Positions 16,871 to 26,099 of a stretch of DNA of 64,000 bases are shown in pieces. Numbering within the stretch: the stretch's first letter is position 1; each line of letters begins with the position of its first letter. The DNA lies in assembly GCA_902529645.1 (NCBI GenBank), contig CABZXO010000007.1, positions 1-64,000 on the forward strand, given 5' to 3'. This DNA comes from an uncultured Pelagibacteraceae bacterium. GTDB lineage: Bacteria; Pseudomonadota; Alphaproteobacteria; Pelagibacterales; Pelagibacteraceae. A program made the position numbers and the translations under genes. The notes below the pieces were generated by a model. That model did not search any database, was not told the origin of the DNA, and worked only from the letters and a program-made list of their open reading frames with translations.

Positions 16871-19713
16871 TAATGCAATCCTTTCAGGTCTTTTACTATG
16901 TCGTTGAATCCTGTCGCAAGTGAGGCTTTAAGCATTAAATAATCATTATTATTTAAATCTTTTCTAATCAATTCAATAATTTGAGAATTATTTAGTAAAA
17001 TCTTTCCTTTTTTGGCTTTTAAAATATCTGCAAATATTATAGATGCCATTTTACCTTTAACAAATACCTTATCTATCTTAGTTTGATTAATTATTGGAGC
17101 AATAGATCGATGAAGCTTTTTAGAATGACTACCGAGCTCCAACATGTCACCAATTATTAGATATTTATTTGATTTTTTTGAGTTTATTTTGTCAAAATTT
17201 TTTATCGCTGATTTTAATGATAGAGGATTTGAATTATAACTTTGATCAATTAAATTAATTTTTTTATCATCAATTTTTACTACAGAATGGTCTCCCCTTC
17301 CTTCTGGAATTTTGAAATTGAGAAAAATATTTTCATTAAGCTTAAATATATTTTTATAAATACTAATAACTGCTAAAGCAGATAGTATATTATATATATT
17401 GTTTTGGTAATCGTTTGATAATGTGAAATACTTTTTTTTATTATTTAATCTAATATTAATACTAAATTTTTTTCCAAAGTGCTTTTTATTAATTAATTTA
17501 ATATCTGCTTTCTGACTTTTTATTCCAAAAGAAACTACTTTAATTTTATTTTCTTTGGCAATTTTTTTATGCAATTGAAAAAAGTTGTCATCTGCATTCA
17601 ATACAATATAACCATAAGGTTTTATATTTTTAATAATTTCAGATTTTGCCAAAGCAATCTGTTTAATATTTTTAAAATTTTTAGCATGTGCATAATTTAT
17701 ATTTGTTATTACTCCAACGTCTGGTTCTATTATTTTCGATAAATAATCAATTTCACCTTTTTTATCCATTCCAACTTCTAAAATTCCAAATTCATCATTT
17801 TGTTTTAAATTAAAAAGACTCAAAGGAACTCCAAATTTATTGTTATAAGATTTTGGAGAAATACTTACTTTTGAAATTTTATTTAATACATTGCCCAGTA
17901 ATTCTTTAAGTGTAGTTTTGCCACAACTACCTGTAATAGCTATAATATTCGTATCAATACTTTTTCTAAAAGTTTTTGAAATATCTGTTAAGAATTTTAA
18001 AGTATTTTTTACTTTAATCTGACGACTTTTATTTAAGTTATTTTGGATTTTGTTTACTACAGCTAAAGATGCTTTTCTCTTGAATGATTGTGCAACATAT
18101 TTATTGCCATCGTTTTTTTTTCCTCTAATAGCAAAAAAAATATCGTTTTTAATAACTTCTTGGGAATTAATTCTTGCCATTTTTAAAGATGTTGAGGGAG
18201 ATAATTTTTTTATTTTAACTGCCTCTTTAACTACATTTAATTTTAAATTATTTGATAAATTATTATTTTTATTCTTAATAGCATTTAAAATTATTTTTCT
18301 ATCAGAAATGAAAATTTTCTTATTTCCAATATCTTGCGTTTTCTCATGCCCTTTTCCAGCTACTAACAAAATATCTCCTGAATTCAAATTATTAATAGCT
18401 TGTTTTATTGCTATTGCTCTATCAGAAATTTCGATAATTCCTTTTTTTTTGATCCCTTTTTTTATATCTCTTCTTATTTTTTGAGGATTTTCAAATCTAG
18501 GGTTATCATTTGTAAGGATGATACTATCTGCGAAATCACTAGCTATTTTCCCCATTTTTGATCTTTTATTTTGATCTCTATTTCCACCACAACCGAATAG
18601 CACTGTGATTGCTTTATTAGGAAATTGTTCTCTAAGATTTAAAAGACACGTTTTTAGAGCATCAGGGGTATGAGCATAATCGAGAATTACTTTTGATTGA
18701 TTTTTTATTTTACCTATTTTTTCAAATCTTCCATCAACTGGTTTCAATTTTGGAATTGTATTTAAAATTTTATTTAAACTAACACCGCTATATTTTGCTG
18801 CAATTATTGCCATTAAAACGTTTTTTAATTGTACTTTTCCTATTAAATTTAAATTTAGATCCTGTATTGAACTATTTAATTTAATTGTGAGAACTTGCCC
18901 CTCTCCTTTAAAGTTATGAGATAAAAACTCTAGATTATTTTTCTTATCATTTAGTGTATGCAATTTTAATTTCTTATAAATTGTAATTTTTTTTATATTT
19001 TTAAACTCTGGTATTTGTTGATCTGTAATTACATTGCCTCTTTTTTTAATTAGGTTTTCAAATAAATAAAGTTTAGCTTTTAAATAATTTTTTAAATTTT
19101 TATGATAATCAAGATGATCCTGGGATAAATTAGTAAATATACCCGAATTAAACTTTAAACCATCTAATCTATTTTGTTTTAAACCATGACTTGAGGCTTC
19201 CATAATTACATTTTCTATTTTTTGAGTTTTTAACTTAGTCAAAATTTTAGCCAATTTAATTGGATCTATTGTGGTATTAGATAAATTCAAATTAATTCTT
19301 TTTGATTTAACACCTAATGTGCCAATTGAAGCAGCCTCTTTATTATTTAAATTTAATATTTGATAGTAAAAATCAGCAACTGACGATTTTCCATTTGTAC
19401 CTGTAACTGCAATTAAATTTTTTGGTTTCTTATTATAAATTTTAAAAGCTGTTTCAGCTAATAATTTTCTTATATTCTTTGTGTGAATATATAAAATTCC
19501 ATTTTTGAATTGATTTGTTTTTCTCTCGGTTACAATAATTTTAGATCCTTTTTTAATTGCTTTAGAGATAAATTTATTACCATCAATAATATTTCCTTTG
19601 ATTGCAAAAAAAATATTATTTTTTTTAATAGTCTTAGTATCAAATGAAATTCCTGAAAAATAAAATTTTCTATAATTTTTATTTATGTTATGAAAGTAGT
19701 TTCCTAAAACCAT
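16870..19713 (-). CDS. murEF: Fused MurE-MurF: DAP-adding and D-Ala-D-Ala-adding Mur ligases
   Basis: One uninterrupted 947-residue frame carrying two consecutive Mur ligases. Residues 1-480 are MurE: ATP loop TGTNGKSS at 104-111 and the DNPR motif at 403-406, which marks meso-diaminopimelate-specific enzymes rather than lysine-adding ones. A short linker around 481-495 follows. Residues 496-947 are MurF: an N-terminal NDIFFAIRG segment, ATP loop AITGSCGKTT near 592-601, then LEVGMDKKGEI and the C-terminal DQSYNSNPLS motif. Both halves keep their catalytic motifs, so both activities are expected. They are normally separate adjacent genes (murE, murF); no internal stop or obvious start lies at the junction. 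No sign of a sequencing frameshift, since the frame stays open with conserved domain spacing. Confidence 0.93.
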   Translation of the reverse strand: MVLGNYFHNINKNYRKFYFSGISFDTKTIKKNNIFFAIKGNIIDGNKFISKAIKKGSKIIVTERKTNQFKNGILYIHTKNIRKLLAETAFKIYNKKPKNLIAVTGTNGKSSVADFYYQILNLNNKEAASIGTLGVKSKRINLNLSNTTIDPIKLAKILTKLKTQKIENVIMEASSHGLKQNRLDGLKFNSGIFTNLSQDHLDYHKNLKNYLKAKLYLFENLIKKRGNVITDQQIPEFKNIKKITIYKKLKLHTLNDKKNNLEFLSHNFKGEGQVLTIKLNSSIQDLNLNLIGKVQLKNVLMAIIAAKYSGVSLNKILNTIPKLKPVDGRFEKIGKIKNQSKVILDYAHTPDALKTCLLNLREQFPNKAITVLFGCGGNRDQNKRSKMGKIASDFADSIILTNDNPRFENPQKIRRDIKKGIKKKGIIEISDRAIAIKQAINNLNSGDILLVAGKGHEKTQDIGNKKIFISDRKIILNAIKNKNNNLSNNLKLNVVKEAVKIKKLSPSTSLKMARINSQEVIKNDIFFAIRGKKNDGNKYVAQSFKRKASLAVVNKIQNNLNKSRQIKVKNTLKFLTDISKTFRKSIDTNIIAITGSCGKTTLKELLGNVLNKISKVSISPKSYNNKFGVPLSLFNLKQNDEFGILEVGMDKKGEIDYLSKIIEPDVGVITNINYAHAKNFKNIKQIALAKSEIIKNIKPYGYIVLNADDNFFQLHKKIAKENKIKVVSFGIKSQKADIKLINKKHFGKKFSINIRLNNKKKYFTLSNDYQNNIYNILSALAVISIYKNIFKLNENIFLNFKIPEGRGDHSVVKIDDKKINLIDQSYNSNPLSLKSAIKNFDKINSKKSNKYLIIGDMLELGSHSKKLHRSIAPIINQTKIDKVFVKGKMASIIFADILKAKKGKILLNNSQIIELIRKDLNNNDYLMLKASLATGFNDIVKDLKGLH

Positions 19714-19715
19714 AA

Positions 19716-21407
19716 TTAATTAACCTCTATATATTTTGTGGCTAAAATAGGCCCAATTTTGTCTATGACTTTTCCGGCTACCTCTACTGAGGTCCAGCCA
19801 GCAGTGTTATAAAGTGTACCCTTCCACCCTCCTTTTCGATGTCTATACTTATAATAATAATTTTTAGATTTTTTTGGAGTATCTAACATTACAACAAAAA
19901 CAAATTGTGGATTTGAAGTGGGAAAAATCGAAGCAAAAGTATTTATTTTTGCCTCAGAATATGCTCCTCCCTTAGGTTGATCAGCAGTTCCGGTTTTTCC
20001 ACCGATTTCAAAATTTTGAACATCTGCAAATTTAGCGGTCCCTTCGTCAGTATTTACTATTTTTCTTAAAGCTCTAACAACTTGTTCTGATATACCTTTG
20101 ATTAATATTCTTTCTTTTTTTTTCTTAAAGTTGCTTTCTTTATAAATTAATGTTGGTTTAATTTCATAACCTCCATTTGACAAAACAGAATAACCTTTTG
20201 CTAATTGCAAAATTGTAGTAGCTATTCCATGTCCAAATGAAGCTGTAGCTAATCTGCATTTTCCAAAATCGTAATTTTTTTGAGGTGCAACTTCATCTAT
20301 ATCAAAATCAATATCACTTAACACACCAACCTTTTCTAAAAATAATTTAAATTTTTCTGAGCCAACTTTTTGAGCAATTCTTACTGATCCAATATTTCCA
20401 GATCTAACTAAAATTTGCTCTGCAGTTAAATCTGATGGTATTTCATTGTCGTACTCACCTATTCTGTATTTATCGCATTTAATTGATTTTGGTAAATCCA
20501 AAAATTCAGTCTCTGGTTTAATTACCTTTTCGTTTAAGGCGCTAGCAAAAGTAAATGCTTTTATAACAGAGCCTAGCTCATATGTTCCTTTAGTTACCCT
20601 ATTAATATAATTTACATCAGTTATATTTTGTCTCTCATTTGGATTGAAATCTGGCAATGAAACTAATGATAAAATATTGCCATTATGGACATTCATTAGT
20701 ATTGCAGCAGCACCTTTACTTTTAAAAATTTCCTGATACTTGATTAATTCTTTTCTAATTAAAAATTGAATATCTTTATCTAATGTAAGTTTAATTGACT
20801 CTTTAGATTTTCTAAGTTCATCATTAAACGATTTTTCTAATCCAGAAATACCATTATTATCATCATCTATTTGACCTAAAACGTGACTAAAAAGATTTTT
20901 TTGCGGATACATTCTTAAAACCCTTTCTTCTGGTATTAAAGACTTATCCCCTAATTTCATAATTTTTTCATAATTTTCCTCTGAAATTTTTTTCTCTAAA
21001 TAAAAAAATTTCTTAGTTTTTATCTTTTTTTTAATTTCGTCAAAATTTTTATCAGGAAAAATAATATTTAAACTTAGAAGTAATTTTTTTTCATTGATTA
21101 TATCTGAAGTTTTTAAACCAATATCAATCGATTTAACTGTCTTAGCTAAATAATTTCCATTAATATCTACGATGTCCGCTCGATAAAGCTGATTTTTAGA
21201 TCCAGGAAGATTATTGATTTTTTCTAATTTACTCTTTCGTGAACCTAAGTGAATGAGGTGTATTGTGTAAATTAAATATATAATAAAAAAAACAAAGAAA
21301 ATAAAAGCTACACGATTAAATTGAATATTTAGTCCATTTTCTTTTTTCTTAAATGCAAAATCACTTTTATAGTCCTCTATAGTTAATTTCGATTTATTAT
21401 CAGCCAT
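19716..21407 (-). CDS. ftsI: Penicillin-binding protein 3 (FtsI), septal transpeptidase
   Basis: Class B PBP that cross-links septal peptidoglycan. A cytoplasmic tail of about 30 residues is followed by one membrane segment (about 32-50), a dimerisation/pedestal domain (RADIVDINGNYLAKT), then the transpeptidase domain with Ser280-Lys283 (GSVIK), SGN at 336-338 and the KTG box in GGKTGTADQPKGG. At 563 residues it has normal length. It lies three bases upstream of the murE-murF gene, and its start shares a base with the ftsL stop. Confidence 0.97.
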   Translation of the reverse strand: MADNKSKLTIEDYKSDFAFKKKENGLNIQFNRVAFIFFVFFIIYLIYTIHLIHLGSRKSKLEKINNLPGSKNQLYRADIVDINGNYLAKTVKSIDIGLKTSDIINEKKLLLSLNIIFPDKNFDEIKKKIKTKKFFYLEKKISEENYEKIMKLGDKSLIPEERVLRMYPQKNLFSHVLGQIDDDNNGISGLEKSFNDELRKSKESIKLTLDKDIQFLIRKELIKYQEIFKSKGAAAILMNVHNGNILSLVSLPDFNPNERQNITDVNYINRVTKGTYELGSVIKAFTFASALNEKVIKPETEFLDLPKSIKCDKYRIGEYDNEIPSDLTAEQILVRSGNIGSVRIAQKVGSEKFKLFLEKVGVLSDIDFDIDEVAPQKNYDFGKCRLATASFGHGIATTILQLAKGYSVLSNGGYEIKPTLIYKESNFKKKKERILIKGISEQVVRALRKIVNTDEGTAKFADVQNFEIGGKTGTADQPKGGAYSEAKINTFASIFPTSNPQFVFVVMLDTPKKSKNYYYKYRHRKGGWKGTLYNTAGWTSVEVAGKVIDKIGPILATKYIEVN

Positions 21408-21712
21408 TACTCTTTAATAATTTTAAAATTTTGAATTTTATTTACATCATTTGAAATATTATAGACTTTTATGTCGTTTATATTTTTTTGAATTAAATCA
21501 TCCTCAAAATACTTAAACTGATACTCAAGTAATCTTTCTGAAGAACTTAAATAATCATACTCTAATAATACATTTTCAAATTCAGATTTTAAAACTCTTA
21601 TATTCTCTTTTGCTGTAAATATTTCATCTTCAATCTGTTTGGTGGTATTTTTTATTATTGCAGTTGATAGAACTAAAAAAAAAATCACTACTGCTAAAGC
21701 AAACTTTTTCAC
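21407..21712 (-). CDS. ftsL: FtsL-like small division membrane protein
   Basis: A 101-residue bitopic protein: a two-residue basic start, a hydrophobic segment at about 4-20, then a heptad-like acidic/leucine stretch ([20 protein letters not shown]) suited to a coiled coil with an FtsB-type partner. The call rests on topology, size and position between rsmH and ftsI; the sequence itself is weakly conserved, as is normal for FtsL. The start seems to be GTG at 21712, overlapping the rsmH stop as GTGA. Confidence 0.75.
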   Translation of the reverse strand: MKKFALAVVIFFLVLSTAIIKNTTKQIEDEIFTAKENIRVLKSEFENVLLEYDYLSSSERLLEYQFKYFEDDLIQKNINDIKVYNISNDVNKIQNFKIIKE

Positions 21713-22719
21713 AATTTGTCTCCATAATTTTCAATTTCAATATAATTTCTGAATTGCTCCTCTATATCGGTATCAAAATTGTAAAAATCACTCTTTTTTA
21801 TTACATATCTAAATTTAGCAGATCTAGATGGTGGATTTTCATTTAACTCTTCAACTGAAGGAGTTATTGGTTTTTTTTGAATTAAATTAAATAATGTTTC
21901 TACTTGTTTTACAACAGGGCTATATCGTGAAACACTTTTATTTTCAGAAAGACTTTTAAAAAAATATTTTACTATTTTATCTTCTAAAGAGTGAAATGTA
22001 ACTACACCTAAAATACCACCTTTTTTTAAAACTTTAGTTGCATTAATAAGCCCATAAATTAATTCACTTATCTCTTTGTTTACAAATATTCTAAGGGCCT
22101 GAAATACCTTGGTTGCATTATGAACTTTAAAATTTTTCCTTTTTTTTGATTTGTCAACAATTTCTACTAATAATTTTGTATCAATTTTACTTTTAGATCT
22201 CTCTTTTATAATATTTCTTGAAATATATTTTGCTTCTTTCTCATCACCAAAAAATTTAAAAATTTTTTCTAATTCTTTTTCATCAAGTTTATTAATGGCA
22301 TCTTCTGCTGAATAACTATTTAATCCCAGCTGCATATTTAATTTACCATCTGCTTCAAATGATAGTCCTTTTTGTGGGTCTTTAATTTGAGTATAGGAAT
22401 AACCAAGATCAAAAATTACTCCTCTTATGTTTTCGTTTTTGAGTTTTAAATTACTTAATTGACTAAATTTAATATTTTTAAATATAAATCTATCTTCAAA
22501 GCTTTCTTTTAATTGATTAGCAATTTTTTCACTCTCTTTATCTCTATCAAGAGCAATTACATTTGTTTTTTTAAAATCTAAAATTTTTTTGGAATACCCA
22601 CCTTGACCGAAGGTACAATCAATAAATGTGCCACCATGTTGAGGGGAAATAACGCTAATAATTTCTTTTAGCAGTACCGGATAATGCTTTTGCACTTTCG
22701 GTACTATGGTGGCGTCCAT
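21709..22719 (-). CDS. rsmH: 16S rRNA (cytosine(1402)-N4)-methyltransferase
   Basis: SAM-dependent methyltransferase acting on 16S rRNA position C1402 (older name mraW). The N-terminal [32 protein letters not shown] and DLGYSYTQI segments are family hallmarks. The C-terminal part has [18 protein letters not shown] and [10 protein letters not shown]. The 336-residue size is typical. It normally follows mraZ directly, but here ftsZ lies between them. Confidence 0.96.
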   Translation of the reverse strand: MDATIVPKVQKHYPVLLKEIISVISPQHGGTFIDCTFGQGGYSKKILDFKKTNVIALDRDKESEKIANQLKESFEDRFIFKNIKFSQLSNLKLKNENIRGVIFDLGYSYTQIKDPQKGLSFEADGKLNMQLGLNSYSAEDAINKLDEKELEKIFKFFGDEKEAKYISRNIIKERSKSKIDTKLLVEIVDKSKKRKNFKVHNATKVFQALRIFVNKEISELIYGLINATKVLKKGGILGVVTFHSLEDKIVKYFFKSLSENKSVSRYSPVVKQVETLFNLIQKKPITPSVEELNENPPSRSAKFRYVIKKSDFYNFDTDIEEQFRNYIEIENYGDKL

Positions 22720-22737
22720 TTATTTCTTGGAAGACCA

Positions 22738-24219
22738 TTAATTTTTTTGTCTTCTTAAGAATGCAGGTATCTCGAGATCATCCTCCTCATCTTCATTTGA
22801 AGATAAAAGATCTTCGGAACTTGAACTCTCAGGCTCAGAGCTAAATAGATCTGGTGCGTCAGAATCAACACCAAATTCCTTTAAGTCATTAGAAGTCTCT
22901 TCCTCGATATTTGTATCCTGAGTTTGCTCATGGGATGTTTCCATAGCCTCTTGAGTAAAAGATTTTTCTATTTCATTTACATAGCTATCTTCAACTATAG
23001 TTTCACTTTCCATGCTGGTGTTGTGAACAACTTCCTCATTCATCATTTGATTATTAGAATTTTCAGTGTGTTGCTCTTGTACAATCTCATTTTCCAGTTT
23101 TAAGGCATTAGCACCATTAGTGATAGGATTTGATGCTGTTGTACTTGAAAAATTAAAAGATTGAGATGATCCCATATTCGAAAAATCAGAGTAACCTGGA
23201 TTACGGTTTTGAATTCGATGAACCATGTTTACAACTGATTTTGACTCGGGTTGCTGACCATCTAATGAAGTTGCAACAATTGAAACTCTCATCTTACCGT
23301 CAAGCTCAGTATCAGTGATTGCGCCAATAATTAATTCTGCTTCAGGATCAACTTCTGCTCTTACTTTATTTACAGCTTCATCCACTTCAAAAAGTTTAAG
23401 ATCTTTGCCTCCAGTTATATTTACTAATAAACCTTTTGCACCTTTTAAAGTATAATCATCTATTAATGGATTACTGATTGCCATCTCGGCTGCTTTTAAG
23501 GCTCTATCCTCTCCCTCAGCCTCTCCAGTACCCATCATAGCTTTGCCCATTGCTGCCATTACTGTTTCAACGTCAGCAAAATCTAAGTTGATTAAACCAG
23601 GTCTAACCATTAAATCAGTTATACTTTGAACACCATGCATTAAAACGTTATTTGAAAGGTTAAATGACTCTTCAAATGTTGTTTGTTCGTTGGCAATTTT
23701 GAACAGGTTTTGATTTGGAATAACAATTATTGTATCAACATGTTTTCTCAACTCTTCCAATCCTTGTTGTGCTCTTCTCATTCTTGAGGGGCCTTCATAT
23801 AAAAATGGAAGAGTCACAACACCTACAGTTAAGATATTTAATTCTTTAGCAGCTCTTGCAATTACATGGGCAGCACCAGTGCCTGTGCCACCACCCATAC
23901 CAGCAGCAATAAATACCATATTTGCACCTTGAAGAGTATTCACGATTTCATTTAAAGACTCGTCAGCTGCAGCTTGTCCAATATCAAGTTTTGCACCAGC
24001 TCCTAAACCTTTGGTTAAATTTAAACCAATTTGAATTCTTGTTTTTGCTTTACTTAACTTTAAATCTTGAGCATCTGTATTGACAGCAATAAATTCAACT
24101 CCTTGTAGGTTATTTTCAATCATTTCATTAATTGCATTGCCACCTGCTCCTCCAACTCCTAGTACTAATAGTCTAGGTTGTAATTCTTTTATTTCTGGTG
24201 CTTTAAAATTAATTGTCAT
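22738..24219 (-). CDS. ftsZ: Cell division tubulin-like GTPase FtsZ
   Basis: Polymerising GTPase that forms the division ring. The GTPase core covers about residues 13-330, with VGGAGGNA near 22-29 and the tubulin signature GGGTGTG at 109-115. Residues about 335-475 form an acidic, Ser/Glu/Asn-rich linker. The last residues, [13 protein letters not shown], are the conserved tail that binds FtsA and ZipA-type partners. At 493 residues it is within the alphaproteobacterial range. It lies between mraZ and rsmH, at the head of the cluster; the usual place is after ftsA. A purine-rich GGGGATAAAAG precedes the ATG. Confidence 0.98.
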   Translation of the reverse strand: MTINFKAPEIKELQPRLLVLGVGGAGGNAINEMIENNLQGVEFIAVNTDAQDLKLSKAKTRIQIGLNLTKGLGAGAKLDIGQAAADESLNEIVNTLQGANMVFIAAGMGGGTGTGAAHVIARAAKELNILTVGVVTLPFLYEGPSRMRRAQQGLEELRKHVDTIIVIPNQNLFKIANEQTTFEESFNLSNNVLMHGVQSITDLMVRPGLINLDFADVETVMAAMGKAMMGTGEAEGEDRALKAAEMAISNPLIDDYTLKGAKGLLVNITGGKDLKLFEVDEAVNKVRAEVDPEAELIIGAITDTELDGKMRVSIVATSLDGQQPESKSVVNMVHRIQNRNPGYSDFSNMGSSQSFNFSSTTASNPITNGANALKLENEIVQEQHTENSNNQMMNEEVVHNTSMESETIVEDSYVNEIEKSFTQEAMETSHEQTQDTNIEEETSNDLKEFGVDSDAPDLFSSEPESSSSEDLLSSNEDEEDDLEIPAFLRRQKN

Positions 24220-24229
24220 CTTTTATCCC

Positions 24230-24688
24230 CTATTGTTTGTTTTGTTTAAGCTCCCATTTAAGATTAGCTCTGTTAATATTTGATTTTTTTCTTGCTGTTA
24301 CCTTAAATTTTTCAAATGCTACTGGTTCCCATATTTGAAAGGTTTGACCTTGCCCAACAAACAACATGCTATTTTTAATTTTAGCATGTTTTAATAATTT
24401 TGAAGAAAGTGATATTCTTCCTTCGCTATCAAATTGCAAATTTATGCTTTCAGCTAAAATAGATGTAGCAAAATAATCTCTTTTTTCCTCAAAGGGATTC
24501 AAAGAATCTATTGCTGAAGAAATTTTTTCAATTCTGTCTTGAGAGCATGCTTCTATTGAAGAATTATTAAAAGATGGATAACAAATAACGCCATTATAAC
24601 CTAAATTTGACAAGTGTGACCTAAAACTAGCAGGCACAGACACTCTTCCTTTTTTGTCTAATTTGTTTTCGTATGTCGATAAAAACAT
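24230..24688 (-). CDS. mraZ: MraZ, transcriptional regulator of the dcw cluster
   Basis: AbrB-like DNA-binding protein that in other bacteria represses its own dcw promoter. Two MraZ repeats are visible: YENKLDKKGRVSVPASFR at about 6-23 and an equivalent FDSEGRISLSSKLLKHA near 86-102. It has 152 residues, typical. It is the first gene of the leftward array, and a promoter with triple TGGG repeats lies just upstream. The AGGAA preceding the ATG at 24688 serves as ribosome binding site. Confidence 0.94.
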   Translation of the reverse strand: MFLSTYENKLDKKGRVSVPASFRSHLSNLGYNGVICYPSFNNSSIEACSQDRIEKISSAIDSLNPFEEKRDYFATSILAESINLQFDSEGRISLSSKLLKHAKIKNSMLFVGQGQTFQIWEPVAFEKFKVTARKKSNINRANLKWELKQNKQ

Positions 24689-24718
24689 AAAACATAAATT
24701 CCTTTACTCCCTAATAAA

Positions 24719-24742
24719 TGGGAATTTATGGGATATTATGGG
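24719..24742 (-). promoter_or_regulatory. Triple TGGG repeats, candidate MraZ operator
   Basis: On the plus strand TGGGA, TGGGA and TGGGT start at 24719, 24729 and 24739, each separated by five bases, so the repeats recur every 10 bp. This is the spacing described for MraZ sites in E. coli (three TGGGN repeats with 5-nt spacers). Here they read on the strand opposite mraZ, so the gene strand reads CCCA. They straddle the proposed -10 element, a position fitting repression. Site identity is inferred from pattern only. Confidence 0.55.
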
Positions 24743-24761
24743 TTTTACAACTAGACGTCAA
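24733..24761 (-). promoter_or_regulatory. Sigma70-type promoter of the mraZ-ftsZ-dcw array
   Basis: Reading the minus strand, TTGACG (24761-24756, five of six matches to TTGACA) is followed by a 17-base spacer and TAATAT (24738-24733, four of six matches to TATAAT). Transcription would begin near 24726, leaving a leader of about 37 bases before the mraZ ATG. This is the best -35/-10 pair I found near any gene in the window. Because the DNA is AT-rich, -10-like matches are common by chance; the -35 match and exact spacing give it weight. Confidence 0.6.
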
Positions 24762-24869
24762 TACCTAATATTTTAGTGCAATTATTGTTTTAGTAAGAGA
24801 GAAAATAGATATTAATGTTTAGAGAATGAGAACAAACCAGGAAACTTATATTTTTATTTAAATAGAGAG

Positions 24870-25226
24870 TGCCAGACAAACTATAAGCCGGGTTCTGTCA
24901 TTTAAACTTACCATTTGTCTAGGCTTAAGATCACTCTTAAGCTCAAGCAACTAACCCTGATGACCAGCCAAGGACGGCTTTTAGTTTTTCAACAATGTCA
25001 TCTCTACTTAGTCTTGCTCCCAGTGGGGTTTTCCAGCGTTCATTGTTACCAATAGAACCGGTGCGCTCTTACCACACCTTTTCACCCTTGCCATGTTATG
25101 GCGGTTTATTTTCTGTGGCACTATCCCTAGGGTTTCCCCTGCCAGGTGTTACCTGGCACTGTGTCCTTGTAGAGCCCGGACTTTCCTCTTTAAAATACAT
25201 TAAAGCGATAAGTCATTTGTCTGGCA
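24870..25226 (-). ncRNA. rnpB: RNase P RNA (bacterial type A)
   Basis: Catalytic RNA of RNase P, which trims tRNA 5' leaders. The ends form a perfect P1 helix: TGCCAGACAAA at the 5' end (25226 downward) pairs with TTTGTCTGGCA at the 3' end. The conserved GAGGAAAGTCCGGGCT (25187-25172, minus strand) follows the 5' arm, and the 3' conserved block is ACAGAACCCGGCTTATAG. The length of about 357 bases is typical. The end points are set by P1 and may differ by a few bases. No clear terminator is visible downstream. Confidence 0.95.
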
Positions 25227-25268
25227 TTATAAATTTATAACTTAAGTTATATTTTGCAAGTAAAAAAG

Positions 25269-26033
25269 TTAAAATTTTTTAACTAAATTTTTACTAATTA
25301 TTAAGCACTCCTTATCAATTTCACCATTTATTATTTCTTGTCTAAATCTTCTTTGAAAAGCAATTGTTAAAAGTTTAAGATAATTATTTCTTATTTTACT
25401 ATAATTTTTTACATAACCAATCTTATTTAAATTTTTAATAAATATATTTTTTTCTAATTGATTTGTATTTTGATTTCTTTCTTTAAAAAGTTCTTTTTGA
25501 CTTAAATTATGCCAAAAGCCAATTTTTTTTCTCGATAGATAATTCCAGGGAAACTTTTCTCCTGGGTCTTTTTTTCTATTTGGAGCGATATCTGAATGTC
25601 CTAATATAAAATTAGATTTAATATTATATTTTTTTACTAAGTATTTGGATAACTTGACAATTGAACTTACCTGTTTTTTTGAAAATTCATTATACTTATA
25701 ATCATGCCCAGGGTTACTGATTTCAACACCGATAGAATATTTATTAATTGATTTATAATTTTTCCAATATGAAATCCCAGCGTGCCAAGCAATGTATAAA
25801 TCTGGAACTAAGGTTAATATTTCTCCGTTATTTTTAATAAAATAATGACTACTTACTTTTGATGTATAGCTTGTTAACCGATTAATTGAGTCTTTTTCTT
25901 TTTTCATTCCAGTATAATGAAAAACTATAAATTTAATTTCTTTAGGTTTTCTTTTTTTTTTGTCAAAATTAGGTGAATAATTAAGAGTTGTATAAATACT
26001 ATTTTGGGATAAATTTTGGCTTTTTATAAACAC
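25269..26033 (-). CDS. ampD: N-acetylmuramoyl-L-alanine amidase, AmpD type
   Basis: Zinc amidase of the Ami2 family that cleaves the MurNAc-L-Ala bond; AmpD members recycle anhydro-muropeptides in the cytosol. The zinc triad is His39 (VFHYTGM), His146 (GHSDIAP) and Asp156 (KDPGEKFPW). No signal peptide is visible, favouring the cytoplasmic AmpD role over a secreted AmiD. A C-terminal extension of about 90 residues after FPW has no recognised domain. The start seems to be GTG at 26033; no nearby in-frame ATG exists. A divergent spacer of 66 bases leads to mlaA. Confidence 0.85.
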   Translation of the reverse strand: MFIKSQNLSQNSIYTTLNYSPNFDKKKRKPKEIKFIVFHYTGMKKEKDSINRLTSYTSKVSSHYFIKNNGEILTLVPDLYIAWHAGISYWKNYKSINKYSIGVEISNPGHDYKYNEFSKKQVSSIVKLSKYLVKKYNIKSNFILGHSDIAPNRKKDPGEKFPWNYLSRKKIGFWHNLSQKELFKERNQNTNQLEKNIFIKNLNKIGYVKNYSKIRNNYLKLLTIAFQRRFRQEIINGEIDKECLIISKNLVKKF

Positions 26034-26099
26034 TTTATAGACAACTTTTAAAATTAAATGTTATTTTACAAACTATAACTATATAATATATAATTAATT

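Noticed and set aside
18050-18484. A 144-codon plus-strand frame
   Set aside because: It lies antisense in the murE-murF gene, whose frame carries all conserved Mur motifs.
24995-25240. An 81-codon plus-strand open frame
   Set aside because: It lies inside RNase P RNA on the opposite strand; the RNA structure explains the conservation.
26034-26099. TATAAT-like box (26082-26087) as mlaA promoter
   Set aside because: No acceptable -35 element at the right distance; such boxes are frequent in this composition.
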